Of a DNA stretch of 64,000 bases, positions 35,733-45,721 are shown piece after piece. This DNA comes from CALGKJ01 sp049322695 (GTDB lineage: Bacteria; Bacillota; Clostridia; Lutisporales; Lutisporaceae). A program made the position numbers and the translations under genes. Under the pieces are notes generated by a model, which made no database searches, was not told the origin of the DNA, and worked only from the letters and a program-made list of their open reading frames with translations. The DNA lies in assembly GCA_049322695.1 (NCBI GenBank), contig JBMORW010000021.1, forward strand, positions 62,001 through 126,000. Direction: 5' to 3'. How positions within the stretch are numbered: position 1 is the first letter of the stretch; each line of letters starts with the position of its first letter.

Positions 35733-38393
35733 TTACTGCTTATTTAACTGTTCAAGTCTCTCAAGAACCTTATCCATCATTTCCCGGTATTTGCTTTCCT
35801 TTGCTTTTTCTTCTTCTATGACCTGTTGCGGAGCTTTCGCTACAAAGCCCTGGTTATTCAGCTTACCTCTTACCCTCTGGAGCTCCTTTTCCAGATTTTC
35901 CTTTTCTTTGCTCAGTCTCTCAAGCTCCTTTTCCCTGTCTATAAGGTCTTCCATGGGAAGATAAATATCTGCTCCATGAAGCACTATAGATACTGCTCCT
36001 TCAGGAACTTCAGATTTGTCTGACAGCACGGCTACCCCTGAAGCAGAAGCAAGCCTTTCAAAATATACACTGCCTTCAAGCATTGTATCTCTTATATAAC
36101 TATCTTGAGTTACAATCATTACCTTTGCTTTTCTTGATGGAACAACATTCATTTCTGCCCTAATATTTCTAATAGCCTTTATTGCTTCCATAACAGCTTC
36201 CATCTTCTTTTCCTGCTCTGGCATAGCGTTCTTTTCATCAAACTCAGGCCATTCGGCAAGTACTATGGTCTCATCCTCAACAGGAAGATGCAGATAAATT
36301 TCTTCAGTAATAAACGGCATGAAAGGATGCAGCAGCTTCATAGTGCCAGCTAACACCTTACATAATGTAACCTGTGCTGCAAGCTTGGATTTGGAATCCT
36401 CTCCATACAATCTAGGTTTAACCAGCTCTATATACCAATCGCAGAACTCTGACCACATAAAGTCATATATTTTTTGTGCTGCTATACCTATTTCAAACTT
36501 CTCCAGGTTCTCAGTCACTTCTCTGGTAACCGTATTGAACCTGCTGATAATCCACTTGTCAGCAGTAGTTAGACTGCCTTCATATTCTGTGGGTACTGCC
36601 CTGAGTATTTTATCCTTTTCTATGTTCATAAGAACAAATCTGGAAGCGTTCCATATCTTGTTTGCAAAGTTGCTGTATGCTTCAACCTTTTCCCAGAAAA
36701 ATCTCATATCATTTCCAGGTGAGTTTCCGGAAATAAGATTAAATCTTAAAGCATCTGCGCCATACTTGTCAATTACATCAAGAGGGTCAATGCCGTTTCC
36801 AAGGGACTTGCTCATTTTTCTGCCTTCAGAATCTCTTACAATGCCATGGATAAACACATATTTAAATGGTTCCTGCTTCATGTTCTCCATTGCAGAGAAT
36901 ATCATTCTTGCTACCCAGAAGAATATTATGTCATAGCCCGTAACCAATACACTGGTAGGATAGAAGTATTTGAGATCCTCGGTATTTTCAGGCCAGCCCA
37001 GGGTGGAGAATGGCCATAAAGCTGAGCTGAACCAGGTATCCAGGGTGTCCTCATCCTGCTTTATGCTTCCTCCGCACTTTGTACAGTCTTCCGGCTTCTC
37101 TCTGGATACTATTACCTCCCCGCATTCTGTGCAGTAATATGCAGGTATCCTGTGTCCCCACCACAACTGTCTTGATATACACCAGTCCTGTATGTTCTCC
37201 ATCCAGTTGAAGTATATTTTGGAGAATCTGTCCGGCACAAATTTTATTCTGCCGTCTCGCACAACCTCTATTGCAGGCTCTGCCAGGGGCTTCATCTTCA
37301 CAAACCATTGCTTTGACAGTATCGGTTCTATAACTGTTGTACATCTCTGGCATTGACCTACATTATGCTGATGATCCTTTATTCCTGCCAGCAAGCCTGC
37401 TTCCTCAAGGTCCTTTACTATCTGCTTTCTTGCCTCATACCTGTCCATTCCATTGTACTTGCCGCCAAGCTCATTGATGGTTCCATCATCATTCATTACT
37501 CTCGGCATCGGCAGGCTGTGTCTGACTCCAACCTCAAAGTCGTTGGGATCATGAGCGGGTGTGATTTTCACCGCTCCCGTGCCAAATTCCTTATCAACAT
37601 ATTCGTCTGCTATAACAGGTATTTCCTTATTTAAGAGCGGCAGCATCAATATCTTACCTATAAGATGCCTGTATCTTTCATCCTCAGGGTTAACCGCAAC
37701 AGCTGTATCTCCCAGCATAGTCTCAGGTCTTGTAGTAGCAATTTCTATATATTCATCGCTGTCCTTAACAGGATACTTTATATGCCAGAAGTAGCCCTTT
37801 GTATCCTCATATATAGTCTCTATATCCGATATCGAAGTCTTGCAATTAGGACACCAGTTAATAATTCTTTCTCCCCTGTATATAAGTCCTTTTTCATACA
37901 GTTTTATGAATACCTCTGTGACTGCCTCAGAGCAGCCTTCATCCAATGTAAATCTTTCTCTTGTCCAATCACAGGAGCTTCCAAGCTTACGGAGCTGGTG
38001 AAGAATTCTTCCGCCATACTCTTCCTTCCATCCCCATGCTCTCTCAAGAAAGCCTTCACGTCCAAGATCATACTTGGATATACCTTCCTTTGCCAGTGCC
38101 TCAACGATTTTAGCCTCTGTAGCTATACTTGCATGGTCTGTTCCCGGCAGCCAGAGTGTTGAGTAGCCCTGCATTCTTCTCCACCTTATAAGTATATCCT
38201 GAATCGTATTATCCAGAGCATGACCCATGTGCAGCTGGCCTGTTATGTTTGGCGGTGGTATTACAATTGTATAAGGCTCTTTCCCGGGATCTATTTCAGG
38301 CGTAAAATATCCTTTTTCCACCCAACTGCTGTACAACTTCTCTTCTACCTGTTTTGGATCATATGACTTTGCCAGATTTGCAGCTTCGTTCAT
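35733..38393 (-). CDS. valS: Valyl-tRNA synthetase
   Basis: An 886-residue class I synthetase that charges tRNA-Val. The HIGH motif is PPPNITGQLHMGHALDN near residue 48, KMSKS is in GRKMSKSLGNGIDP near 525, the CP1 editing domain contains TTRPETMLGDTAVAVNPED, and a zinc-binding CTECGEVIVS...CTKCGG lies in the connective region. The C-terminal 70 residues form the ValRS coiled-coil arm. Length is normal. AAGGAGG precedes the start. A T-box leader with a Val codon lies upstream. Confidence 0.97.
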   Translation of the reverse strand: MNEAANLAKSYDPKQVEEKLYSSWVEKGYFTPEIDPGKEPYTIVIPPPNITGQLHMGHALDNTIQDILIRWRRMQGYSTLWLPGTDHASIATEAKIVEALAKEGISKYDLGREGFLERAWGWKEEYGGRILHQLRKLGSSCDWTRERFTLDEGCSEAVTEVFIKLYEKGLIYRGERIINWCPNCKTSISDIETIYEDTKGYFWHIKYPVKDSDEYIEIATTRPETMLGDTAVAVNPEDERYRHLIGKILMLPLLNKEIPVIADEYVDKEFGTGAVKITPAHDPNDFEVGVRHSLPMPRVMNDDGTINELGGKYNGMDRYEARKQIVKDLEEAGLLAGIKDHQHNVGQCQRCTTVIEPILSKQWFVKMKPLAEPAIEVVRDGRIKFVPDRFSKIYFNWMENIQDWCISRQLWWGHRIPAYYCTECGEVIVSREKPEDCTKCGGSIKQDEDTLDTWFSSALWPFSTLGWPENTEDLKYFYPTSVLVTGYDIIFFWVARMIFSAMENMKQEPFKYVFIHGIVRDSEGRKMSKSLGNGIDPLDVIDKYGADALRFNLISGNSPGNDMRFFWEKVEAYSNFANKIWNASRFVLMNIEKDKILRAVPTEYEGSLTTADKWIISRFNTVTREVTENLEKFEIGIAAQKIYDFMWSEFCDWYIELVKPRLYGEDSKSKLAAQVTLCKVLAGTMKLLHPFMPFITEEIYLHLPVEDETIVLAEWPEFDEKNAMPEQEKKMEAVMEAIKAIRNIRAEMNVVPSRKAKVMIVTQDSYIRDTMLEGSVYFERLASASGVAVLSDKSEVPEGAVSIVLHGADIYLPMEDLIDREKELERLSKEKENLEKELQRVRGKLNNQGFVAKAPQQVIEEEKAKESKYREMMDKVLERLEQLNKQ

Positions 38394-38453
38394 TTATATA
38401 TCCTCCTTAGTATTTAAGTATAATTGCGTTCGGTTACGCATTTGAAGCATATA

Positions 38454-38740
38454 AAAATACCCCCATCCATTAAGGACGAAGGTATTGCTCGCGGTACCAC
38501 CTTATTTCCGACAAGTCGATTAACTAAAATCCTCTCCTATCGGCTCTCTTTGTCTAACGAACAGTTTATACTGCCCGCCTGAAGCTACGCACAACTGACA
38601 GATTGCTTCACATCAGGAGCTCAGAGGCTACCTTCGACAGCGCATTTTTCGAAAAGCCTTACAGCCTATGGGCTTTTCTCTCTTAGAACTGCTTTTGCCT
38701 ACTCTTCCTCTTCACAGCTTGTAAATATAAATATATATCA
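38454..38740 (-). promoter_or_regulatory. T-box leader of valS
   Basis: On the minus strand: AAGAGAGAAAAGCCC stem-I pieces, a specifier region CGAAGGTAGCC containing Val codon GTA, the T-box AAGGTGGTACCGCG at about 38490-38503 and the terminator AATACCTTCGTCC / GGATGGGGGTATT followed by TTTTAT. It couples valS, and probably folC, to uncharged tRNA-Val. Confidence 0.92.
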
Positions 38741-38756
38741 ATATTATATAAAAAGC

Positions 38757-39332
38757 TTATGGGTTGTCAACTTCATTTTTCACAGAAAACCTGTCATCAT
38801 TTCTTGGAATTATGGTATGGCGCTTTCTTATGCCTATAAACTTGGCCAAATACACAGACAATGCAAACACAGTAGCTGCAATAAACGCATAAAGCAGTAT
38901 ATTGCTGAAGGACAAATTAAAAGTAACAGCCAGAACAGCAGCATAAGACAGCACAGTAGCCAGCTTGCCAAATACATTTGCCGGTACTACAATATTATGC
39001 ACATTATACAATGCCACTGCACCGCTAATCATAAGCAGCTCCTTAAGACATACTATTGCGATAATCCATACAGGAATATCATATCTGATTGTCACGCTTA
39101 TAAGAACGGTAATTAGCATCAGCTTATCTGCAAGAGGATCAAGTACAATGCCTGTTCTGGTTACCTGATTATACCTTCTTGCAATAAAGCCGTCCAGCAT
39201 ATCGGTAGCACCTGCCAGCAGAAAAATAAACGTTGAAATATGAATATTATATTCAGAATCGGAAAAAAAATAGTATATGAATGCAGGAATAAGCAAAAAT
39301 CTGATCAACGTCAGCAAATTAGGAATATTCAT
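38757..39332 (-). CDS. pgsA: CDP-diacylglycerol--glycerol-3-phosphate phosphatidyltransferase family protein
   Basis: A 191-residue CDP-alcohol phosphatidyltransferase with about six helices. The family motif DG(x)2AR(x)8G(x)3D(x)3D is exact in the stretch from DGFIARR to DPLADK (residues 47-69). MNIPNLLTLIRFLLIPAF at the N-terminus is typical of PgsA, the first step of phosphatidylglycerol synthesis in the membrane. A second PgsA-like paralogue elsewhere cannot be excluded, so the exact acceptor is likely but not certain. Confidence 0.88.
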   Translation of the reverse strand: MNIPNLLTLIRFLLIPAFIYYFFSDSEYNIHISTFIFLLAGATDMLDGFIARRYNQVTRTGIVLDPLADKLMLITVLISVTIRYDIPVWIIAIVCLKELLMISGAVALYNVHNIVVPANVFGKLATVLSYAAVLAVTFNLSFSNILLYAFIAATVFALSVYLAKFIGIRKRHTIIPRNDDRFSVKNEVDNP

Positions 39333-39614
39333 ATCTCACCTCATCTATCTTTTTTGTTAGTTCTTAAATATGTTTTCCACAAACATAATTTTTATTATAA
39401 ACATATTCACACAACTTTTAGACGGCAGATAACATTTTCAAACTTCATTATATAAAAATTGCCAAACAATTACAAGTACGACGGCTGACAAAGTAATACT
39501 CGCCACACATGATGTATAACGACATGGCAAAAACAAAGCTCAGTACAAGGTACCCTTCCCATTGTCCCGGCATAGTATGTATATAATAGTATTTTGATTG
39601 AAGGAGAGGATTAG

Positions 39615-40616
39615 ATGCGAAAACATAGAATGCTGGCAATTCTACTAACTGCAGCACTTATTACAGCACTTATAATATTTCCCACAGGCTGTGCGAAAAA
39701 GGAGCTATCAAAAGTAAGACTCAATGAGGTTGTACGTTCCATATTCTACGCACCTCAATATGTTGCCATTAACAAAGGCTTCTTTGAAGAGCAGGGCATA
39801 GAAATAGAGCTTACCACAGGACAGGGTGCAGACAAAACAATGACAGCACTTTTATCCGGACAATGTGACATTGGCTTTGCCGGTCCTGAAGCGTGCATAT
39901 ATGTATATAATCAGGGAAAAGAAGACTATGCGGTAGTATTTGCACAGCTTACCCAAAGAGACGGCTCATTCCTGGTTGCCAGAAATGCCCCGACAGAGTT
40001 CAAATGGGAGGATACCAGAGGAAAAACCATTATTGGGGGCAGACCCGGCGGAGTTCCTGAAATGACACTGGAGTATATATTGAAAAAGCATGGCGTAGAA
40101 CCGGGAAAGGATGTTGAGATAATTACCAATCTGCAATTTACTGCTACAGCAGGTGCATTCAAGGGAGGAACGGGAGATTATGTGGCATTATTTGAGCCTA
40201 CTGCTTCAATCCTTGAAAAAGAAGGTGCAGGAAAGATTGTAGCATCAATAGGAAAAGAAAGCGGAATAGTAGCATATACAGCATATTTCTCGACCAAAAG
40301 CTTCATAGAAAAGAATCCAAAGCTGATACAGGACTTTACAGATGCAATCTATAAAGGTCAGCAGTGGGTAAAAACACACAGCGCTGATGAAATAGCCAAG
40401 GAAATAAAGTCCTTCTTCCCTGATGCAGATGAGGAAATACTAATTACAGTCATAAACAGATACAAGGAAATAGGGGCATGGAACGAAACTCCCGTCATGA
40501 TACCGGAATCACTGGAGCTGCTTCAGGATATAATGGAAACAGCCGGCCAGCTTGACAAACGCGTAAAGGCAGAAATACTGGTAAACAACGAATTTGCCGA
40601 AAAAGCTGTTAATTAA
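39615..40616 (+). CDS. ABC transporter substrate-binding lipoprotein, NMT1/SsuA type
   Basis: A 333-residue lipoprotein (lipobox FPTGC, C26) of the NMT1/SsuA/TauA-like periplasmic-binding family. Typical segments: FYAPQYVAINKGFFEEQGIEIEL, MTALLSGQCDIGFAGPEA, GGRPGGVPEMTLEYILKKHG. Such proteins bind nitrate, sulfonates, or pyrimidine precursors. The matching ATPase and permease are at 43430-44987, separated by two minus-strand genes. GAAGGAGAGG precedes the ATG. The 280 bp upstream contain no TPP or other riboswitch I can recognise. Confidence 0.9.
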   Translation: MRKHRMLAILLTAALITALIIFPTGCAKKELSKVRLNEVVRSIFYAPQYVAINKGFFEEQGIEIELTTGQGADKTMTALLSGQCDIGFAGPEACIYVYNQGKEDYAVVFAQLTQRDGSFLVARNAPTEFKWEDTRGKTIIGGRPGGVPEMTLEYILKKHGVEPGKDVEIITNLQFTATAGAFKGGTGDYVALFEPTASILEKEGAGKIVASIGKESGIVAYTAYFSTKSFIEKNPKLIQDFTDAIYKGQQWVKTHSADEIAKEIKSFFPDADEEILITVINRYKEIGAWNETPVMIPESLELLQDIMETAGQLDKRVKAEILVNNEFAEKAVN

Positions 40617-40627
40617 GCTAAAGGGTA

Positions 40628-41671
40628 TCAGCATTGCTGCTGATACCCCTCCATACATTTATACCATTTTTCAATCTCTTCACAGGCTTTGTTGACATCA
40701 TCAGAGTTAACGACGATATCGTAGCTGTATCTGACCTGACTGCTGTAATACAGCGGATCATAGTACTTGTTCATTAACTCAACAGCTACATCAAAATATT
40801 CTTTTTTTCTGACCTTTTCGTTGAGCTCCTGAACCCTGCTTCTCCCTATATATTTCTCCAGCTTTGCAATTCCTTCCATAAGCTGCTCGTCACAGTCTTC
40901 ATTCTTCATATACTCTTCAATTATCCTTCTCGCCCTGAGTTCAATGTTTGATTGAAGCAGTAAATGCCTTCCTTCCCTCATCTTATTAATAATAAACTTA
41001 GGTACTATGATATTTCCTATTCTATCGCTTTCTGCCTCAATAAATATGACATCGCTTTTTCTTTTTCTGAGCATTTCAAAAATCTTTGATTCAAAGCTTT
41101 TTTGGCTGACAATGCGTTCAAGACCTACCTTGCCAAGCTGCGAGCCCCTGTGATTTGCAATACCCTCCAGATTGAGCACATCATAGCCCTTCTGTTCAAG
41201 CTTTTCCAGCACCTCAGTCTTTCCTGTACCTGTAAAGCCATGAATTACAATGTAGCTGACCTCTTCATTGAGCTTAGGCAGCAGCTCAATAATCTGAGCC
41301 CTATAACCCTTATAGCCATCCTTAAGCTTTGTTATACTTATGCCCAAAGAATCAAACAAAGCACATACCGAGCTGCTTCTCATGCCCCCTCTTTCACAGA
41401 ACATGGCAATATTTCTGTGCTCCTGTTTCAGCTTAGTAATTTTTTCATAAAGTAAAGGAAGTCTTTTAGATACCATCTCAACACCAAGACGCTTAGCTTC
41501 CTCAACACTATCATTCTTATATACTGTTCCTATTATTTTTCTTTCTTCATCATCAAACAAAGGAACATTGACGGCGCCGGGAATGGTATATTCCTCATAC
41601 TCACCGGGGCTTCGCACATCAATGAGCAAGCAATCTTCCCTTATATCCGTATACAGCACTTCTCTAAACAT
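40628..41671 (-). CDS. mnmH: tRNA 2-selenouridine/geranyl-2-thiouridine synthase
   Basis: A 347-residue MnmH (SelU/YbbB) protein: N-terminal rhodanese domain with the active C92 in FCERGGMRSS and a C-terminal P-loop domain with GFTGTGKTEV at 144-153. It replaces sulfur by selenium in 2-thiouridine at the tRNA wobble base using selenophosphate, by way of a geranylated intermediate. The ATG at 41671 has GGAGG at good spacing. It follows the amidohydrolase by 28 bp. Its presence predicts a selD gene elsewhere. Confidence 0.95.
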   Translation of the reverse strand: MFREVLYTDIREDCLLIDVRSPGEYEEYTIPGAVNVPLFDDEERKIIGTVYKNDSVEEAKRLGVEMVSKRLPLLYEKITKLKQEHRNIAMFCERGGMRSSSVCALFDSLGISITKLKDGYKGYRAQIIELLPKLNEEVSYIVIHGFTGTGKTEVLEKLEQKGYDVLNLEGIANHRGSQLGKVGLERIVSQKSFESKIFEMLRKRKSDVIFIEAESDRIGNIIVPKFIINKMREGRHLLLQSNIELRARRIIEEYMKNEDCDEQLMEGIAKLEKYIGRSRVQELNEKVRKKEYFDVAVELMNKYYDPLYYSSQVRYSYDIVVNSDDVNKACEEIEKWYKCMEGYQQQC

Positions 41672-41699
41672 AACTACCTCCGATGCATGATTGGTCATA

Positions 41700-43289
41700 T
41701 CATGCACAGTACACTATCTCACCATTAATTATTGTCATCAATACCTTAGTATTGACAATTTCATTTGAATCACATTCACTTATATCATTTGACAGCACTA
41801 CAAAATCTGCATAGCAGCCCTCAGTTATTTTTCCAAGCTCCTTTTCCATGTAGTTTACATAAGCAGCATTTGTCGTGTAACAGCTTAATGCTTCCATGGG
41901 GCTTACTGCCTCGCAGTCATTCATCTGCAGGCAGCAGGCTGCATGCATTCCCAAAAGTGGCTCAAAGCCGATATATCTGCTGTTGTCAGGCTTATACGGC
42001 ATATCTCCTCCGCCGTAAGGCCAGTCACTGTTGAAAACAACATTGACGCCTCTGTCCAAAAAGCTCCTGAACCTATAGACACTGTTGATTCTGTCTGTCC
42101 CAAGTCTTGATCTGGTAAGCTCAGTTTCGTACAGAAAGACAGGTTGAAAGGAAGCAGTAACATCCAAAGCCTTGAAGCGTTCAATATCATTATTTTTCAC
42201 AATCTGTATATGTTCTATCCTGCTTCTGATGTCTCGCTGGTTGCCGGACCTTGAAGCCTCTATACAATCCAGCACAATGCTTACAGCCTTATCACCTATT
42301 GCATGTATGTTGATGGGTTTATTCAGCATCTCGTTATCCATTATGATATTTATCAGCTCATCCCTCTCTATAAGCTGTAAACCACTGTTACCCTGTTCAT
42401 CACTGTAATCCTCAAAAAGCAGAGCTGTCCTTGACCCGAAGCTGCCATCTATAAAATACTTAGGAGGACCTATCTTCAGCCTGTCAGTCTCTTCCCCTGT
42501 TCTTGCATCAAACTCTTCTACAGATTCCAGTTCAGAGCCATATGGTGATGTCACTATTCTAAGCTTCAGCTTTCCTAGCTTTTGCAGTCTTCTGTATATG
42601 TCAAAATATCTTCCGTACCTTGTACAGATATCGTTAATAGATGTAATTCCGTTTTGTACAAAAAGCTCCTGTGCAGAGAGCACGAGCCTTTCAATATAAC
42701 TGTCAGGCAGCTCTTTAACAAGTCTGTCAACTATAGCTATAGCTGAGTTTTCATAGAACATACCTGTAGGCATGCCATCTGCATCAAAGGGAGCTTCTGT
42801 AGAAGCCTCAAGCCTATTAAGCTCTAAAAGCTCAACAGCCTTTGTGTTTACGCATAAAGAATGTCCATCCATCCTGATAAGGATTATTGGATGTGTATCA
42901 CATATACTGTCCAGCAGCCTTCTGTCGGGGAATCTTCCGGAAAAAATCCTATTCTCGTCCCAACCATGGCCAATAATGTATTCACCGGGCTGAATCCCTG
43001 CTTTGTATTCAGAAAACTTGGATATAAAGCTGTCATAGTCGTTACAACTTCTCAGATTCAATTCCAGAAGGCTTCTCATTCCATCCACCAGGTGAAGATG
43101 CGACTCCCAGAAACCAGGTACTACAGTTCCCCCGCGCAAGTCTACCTGCTCTGACTTTGCCAAAAACTCAACAGGGCAATCCCGTTCCAAACCTGCAAAT
43201 ACTATTTTGCCATTTTCGACAACTATAGTATCAGCTGCCTCACATTTATCATTTAAGGTAATAACTTTACAATTTTTGTATAAAATCAT
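41700..43289 (-). CDS. Amidohydrolase family protein, YtcJ-like
   Basis: A 529-residue metal-dependent amidohydrolase of the YtcJ/AepA type. Metal ligands are visible as HLH in VVPGFWESHLHLVDG and histidines in NIHAIGDKAV and IEHIQIV; the C-terminal segment VVFNSDWPYGGG carries the catalytic aspartate. The ATG at 43289 has CGGAGGAG upstream; the frame extends to 43361 without support. Substrate unknown; it forms a two-gene unit with mnmH between the halves of the ABC importer. Confidence 0.88.
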   Translation of the reverse strand: MILYKNCKVITLNDKCEAADTIVVENGKIVFAGLERDCPVEFLAKSEQVDLRGGTVVPGFWESHLHLVDGMRSLLELNLRSCNDYDSFISKFSEYKAGIQPGEYIIGHGWDENRIFSGRFPDRRLLDSICDTHPIILIRMDGHSLCVNTKAVELLELNRLEASTEAPFDADGMPTGMFYENSAIAIVDRLVKELPDSYIERLVLSAQELFVQNGITSINDICTRYGRYFDIYRRLQKLGKLKLRIVTSPYGSELESVEEFDARTGEETDRLKIGPPKYFIDGSFGSRTALLFEDYSDEQGNSGLQLIERDELINIIMDNEMLNKPINIHAIGDKAVSIVLDCIEASRSGNQRDIRSRIEHIQIVKNNDIERFKALDVTASFQPVFLYETELTRSRLGTDRINSVYRFRSFLDRGVNVVFNSDWPYGGGDMPYKPDNSRYIGFEPLLGMHAACCLQMNDCEAVSPMEALSCYTTNAAYVNYMEKELGKITEGCYADFVVLSNDISECDSNEIVNTKVLMTIINGEIVYCA

Positions 43290-43429
43290 AACTCCTCCGA
43301 AACTCTTTTTTTCTCTTTGCACAGCACAATTATACCATATACTTGTCCTAGGCAAAATCATATTATCACAATATGGTCATAAAGAGAATATTATATATTT
43401 ATAGATGTTTTAATAATAGGGGGTGCAGC

Positions 43430-44197
43430 ATGGAAAAGGTAGTCGAATTAACTAATGTATCTATGACCTACCATACCCTTGATGGCGAAACCCATGCTAT
43501 TCAAGATGTTTCTTTTAACATATATGACAGTGAGTTTGTGAGTATTGTAGGGCCAAGCGGCTGCGGCAAATCAACACTTCTGTCTCTTGTAGCCGGCTTG
43601 ATAAAACCTACCTCCGGCACTGTAAAGGTTTGTGGAAAGCCAGTTGAAGGAACAACCGAAAATGTTGGTTATATGCTTCAGAAGGATCACTTGTTTGAGT
43701 GGCGGACAATACTTAAAAATGCCGTTGTTGGACTGGAAGTAAAGAAAAAGCTTAACAAGGATACACTCCGTTATACAGAGCAACTTCTAAAAGAATACGG
43801 TCTGGGAGATTTTCTTCACCATTATCCCAGCCAGCTTTCCGGGGGTATGCGGCAGAGAGCGGCATTAATCAGAACACTAGCCTCAAAACCTGACATACTG
43901 CTGCTGGATGAACCTTTTTCAGCACTAGACTATCAGACAAGGCTTGCAATTTCAGAAGAAATATGGCTGATACTTAAGAAGGAAAAAAAGACAGCAATAC
44001 TGGTAACCCATGATATTGCAGAGGCAGTAGCTGCATCAGACAGGGTAATCGTACTGACCAGTCGTCCCGCAACAATAAAAAATATACATGAAATAAATCT
44101 AACCTGTGATATCAGAACTCCCATATTATGCAGGGAAGCACCCGAATTCAGACGTTATTTTAACGATATTTGGAAGGAGCTGGATGTCCATGTATAG
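43430..44197 (+). CDS. ABC importer ATP-binding protein, SsuB/TauB type
   Basis: A 255-residue ATPase: Walker A GPSGCGKST near residue 42, signature LSGGMRQRA, Walker B DILLLDEPFSALD, switch VTHDIAEAVA. This group serves nitrate/sulfonate/taurine/thiamine-precursor importers, matching the binding protein at 39615. The ATG at 43430 follows AGGGGGTG. It overlaps the permease start by 14 bp. Confidence 0.94.
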   Translation: MEKVVELTNVSMTYHTLDGETHAIQDVSFNIYDSEFVSIVGPSGCGKSTLLSLVAGLIKPTSGTVKVCGKPVEGTTENVGYMLQKDHLFEWRTILKNAVVGLEVKKKLNKDTLRYTEQLLKEYGLGDFLHHYPSQLSGGMRQRAALIRTLASKPDILLLDEPFSALDYQTRLAISEEIWLILKKEKKTAILVTHDIAEAVAASDRVIVLTSRPATIKNIHEINLTCDIRTPILCREAPEFRRYFNDIWKELDVHV

Positions 44198-44987
44198 CTT
44201 TTCCAAGGAACATCAGGATTTCCTCAAAAAACAAAAGAAAAGAAAAACAGCCGTGCTATGCTCGCAGATTGTGCTTCTGGCAGGCTTCTTTGCATTATGG
44301 GAAGCAGCTGCCTTGTTTAAATGGATAGATCCCTTCATAATGAGTCAGCCCAGTAGAATTCTAAAGACATTGACTGCCTTGGGAAAGGACGGCTCTATAT
44401 TTATTCATACCGGAGTAACTGTTTTTGAAACAATAGTAGGCTTTCTTTCAGGAACAATCCTCGGCACATTAATTGCAATTATACTTTGGTGGTCAGATTT
44501 TACTGCCAGAGTGCTTGATCCGTACCTGGTAGTTCTTAATGCATTGCCAAAGACCGCACTTGGTCCTATTATTCTTGTATGGATAGGCGGGACTTCCGGA
44601 TCCATTATCGTCATGGCACTGCTTATATCAGTAGTAGTAACTATTATTAACGTATTTACCGCCTTTAAGACCTGTGACGAGGATAAAATCAAGCTTCTTA
44701 AAACCTTTGGTGCAGGCAGGCTTCAAGTTCTCCAAAAGGTAGTACTCCCCTCCAACATACCTGCAATAGTATCGGCATTGAAGATCAATGTGGGTTTATC
44801 TCTAGTAGGCGTAATCGTTGGAGAATTCCTTGTATCAAGAGCAGGTCTGGGTTATTTGATAATATACGGGGGTCAGGTCTTTAAAATGGATCTGGTCATG
44901 ACTAGTGTGATGATACTGGCTGTTACCGCTGCCGTAATGTATTTAACAGTGGCATGGGTAGAAAAGAAGCTGATAAAGATGAGATAG
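44184..44987 (+). CDS. ABC importer permease, SsuC/TauC type
   Basis: A 267-residue permease with about six helices and the inner-membrane EAA-type loop (LKTFGAGRLQVLQKVVLPSNIPAIVSALKI). The start is set at 44184 because AAGGAG lies 5 bases upstream, inside the end of the ATPase gene; the frame is open from 44106. With the ATPase and the lipoprotein at 39615 it completes an importer. Confidence 0.93.
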   Translation: MSMYSFSKEHQDFLKKQKKRKTAVLCSQIVLLAGFFALWEAAALFKWIDPFIMSQPSRILKTLTALGKDGSIFIHTGVTVFETIVGFLSGTILGTLIAIILWWSDFTARVLDPYLVVLNALPKTALGPIILVWIGGTSGSIIVMALLISVVVTIINVFTAFKTCDEDKIKLLKTFGAGRLQVLQKVVLPSNIPAIVSALKINVGLSLVGVIVGEFLVSRAGLGYLIIYGGQVFKMDLVMTSVMILAVTAAVMYLTVAWVEKKLIKMR

Positions 44988-45003
44988 GCAGGATGCCTAT
45001 CTC
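44981..45003. terminator. Bidirectional terminator
   Basis: GAGATAGGCA / TGCCTATCTC, 10 perfect pairs, loop GGA. It overlaps the stop codons of the convergent permease and HAD genes. Confidence 0.8.
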
Positions 45004-45632
45004 ACTATATCTACTATCTCTTGTATCTCATGCACTACGTAATCAGCTGCTGCTGCTTCTCCCTGGAAGCCGTCAGCGGCACTCCATTTTACAAGTATGG
45101 ACTTGACACCCGCATTTCGGGCACATTGTATATCAAATACACTATCACCAATCATCAGGGCTTCCTGCTTGTCCGCACCCAGCTGCTTAAGAGCCAGAAG
45201 TATCGGCTCAGGCTCAGGCTTATGGCTGATTGTATCTTCATAAGCAACCATAGATTCAAAGTATTTATGTATACCAAAAAGCTCAAGTCCCCTCAATGCG
45301 ATCTTTTTTCTCTTGGATGTAACCACAGCCATCACACAGCCCATCTCAGACAATACCTTAAGACATTCCTTTACCCCGCTGCAAAGTGAAACGTACTCGT
45401 CATGTACCGCTTCGTTGAAGGATATATAGGTCTGGAACATCTCCTCTGCTTTTTCTTCTGAATACCTTTTTAAAGTAGTTATTAGCGGCTCTCCGAAGTT
45501 TTTTAATATTTGCTCTTCTGTGACTTCCATATCCAGATGTGTTTTATAGGTATGCTTAAAGGAATCAATAATCAGTCTGTTTGTGTCAATAAGCGTACCA
45601 TCAAGATCAAAAAGTATATATTTATATTTCAT
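44997..45632 (-). CDS. HAD family hydrolase, PpaX-like
   Basis: A 211-residue HAD phosphatase. Motif I FDLDGTLID has D9 and D11, motif II is VVTSKRKK, the lysine is in SHKPEPEPIL and motif IV is MIGDSVFDIQCARNAG. The alpha-helical cap lies after motif I (subclass IA). It is closest in pattern to pyrophosphatase PpaX and phosphoglycolate phosphatases; substrate uncertain. Confidence 0.88.
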   Translation of the reverse strand: MKYKYILFDLDGTLIDTNRLIIDSFKHTYKTHLDMEVTEEQILKNFGEPLITTLKRYSEEKAEEMFQTYISFNEAVHDEYVSLCSGVKECLKVLSEMGCVMAVVTSKRKKIALRGLELFGIHKYFESMVAYEDTISHKPEPEPILLALKQLGADKQEALMIGDSVFDIQCARNAGVKSILVKWSAADGFQGEAAAADYVVHEIQEIVDIVR

Positions 45633-45698
45633 TATATGACCTCACTATATTAATTTCTCTTTCCAATATATTTTATCATAAGACAGCGAAAGAAAAAA

Positions 45699-45721
45699 AT
45701 ACCGGATTTAATCCGATATTT
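45699..45721 (-). terminator. mgtE terminator
   Basis: Minus-strand hairpin ATATCGGAT / ATCCGGTAT (one U-G pair) followed by TTTTTTTC; begins at the mgtE stop codon. Confidence 0.8.

Noticed and set aside
39333..39614. TPP riboswitch before the NMT1-type binding protein
   Set aside because: No CTGAGA/ACCTGA elements; hence no support for a thiamine-precursor assignment.
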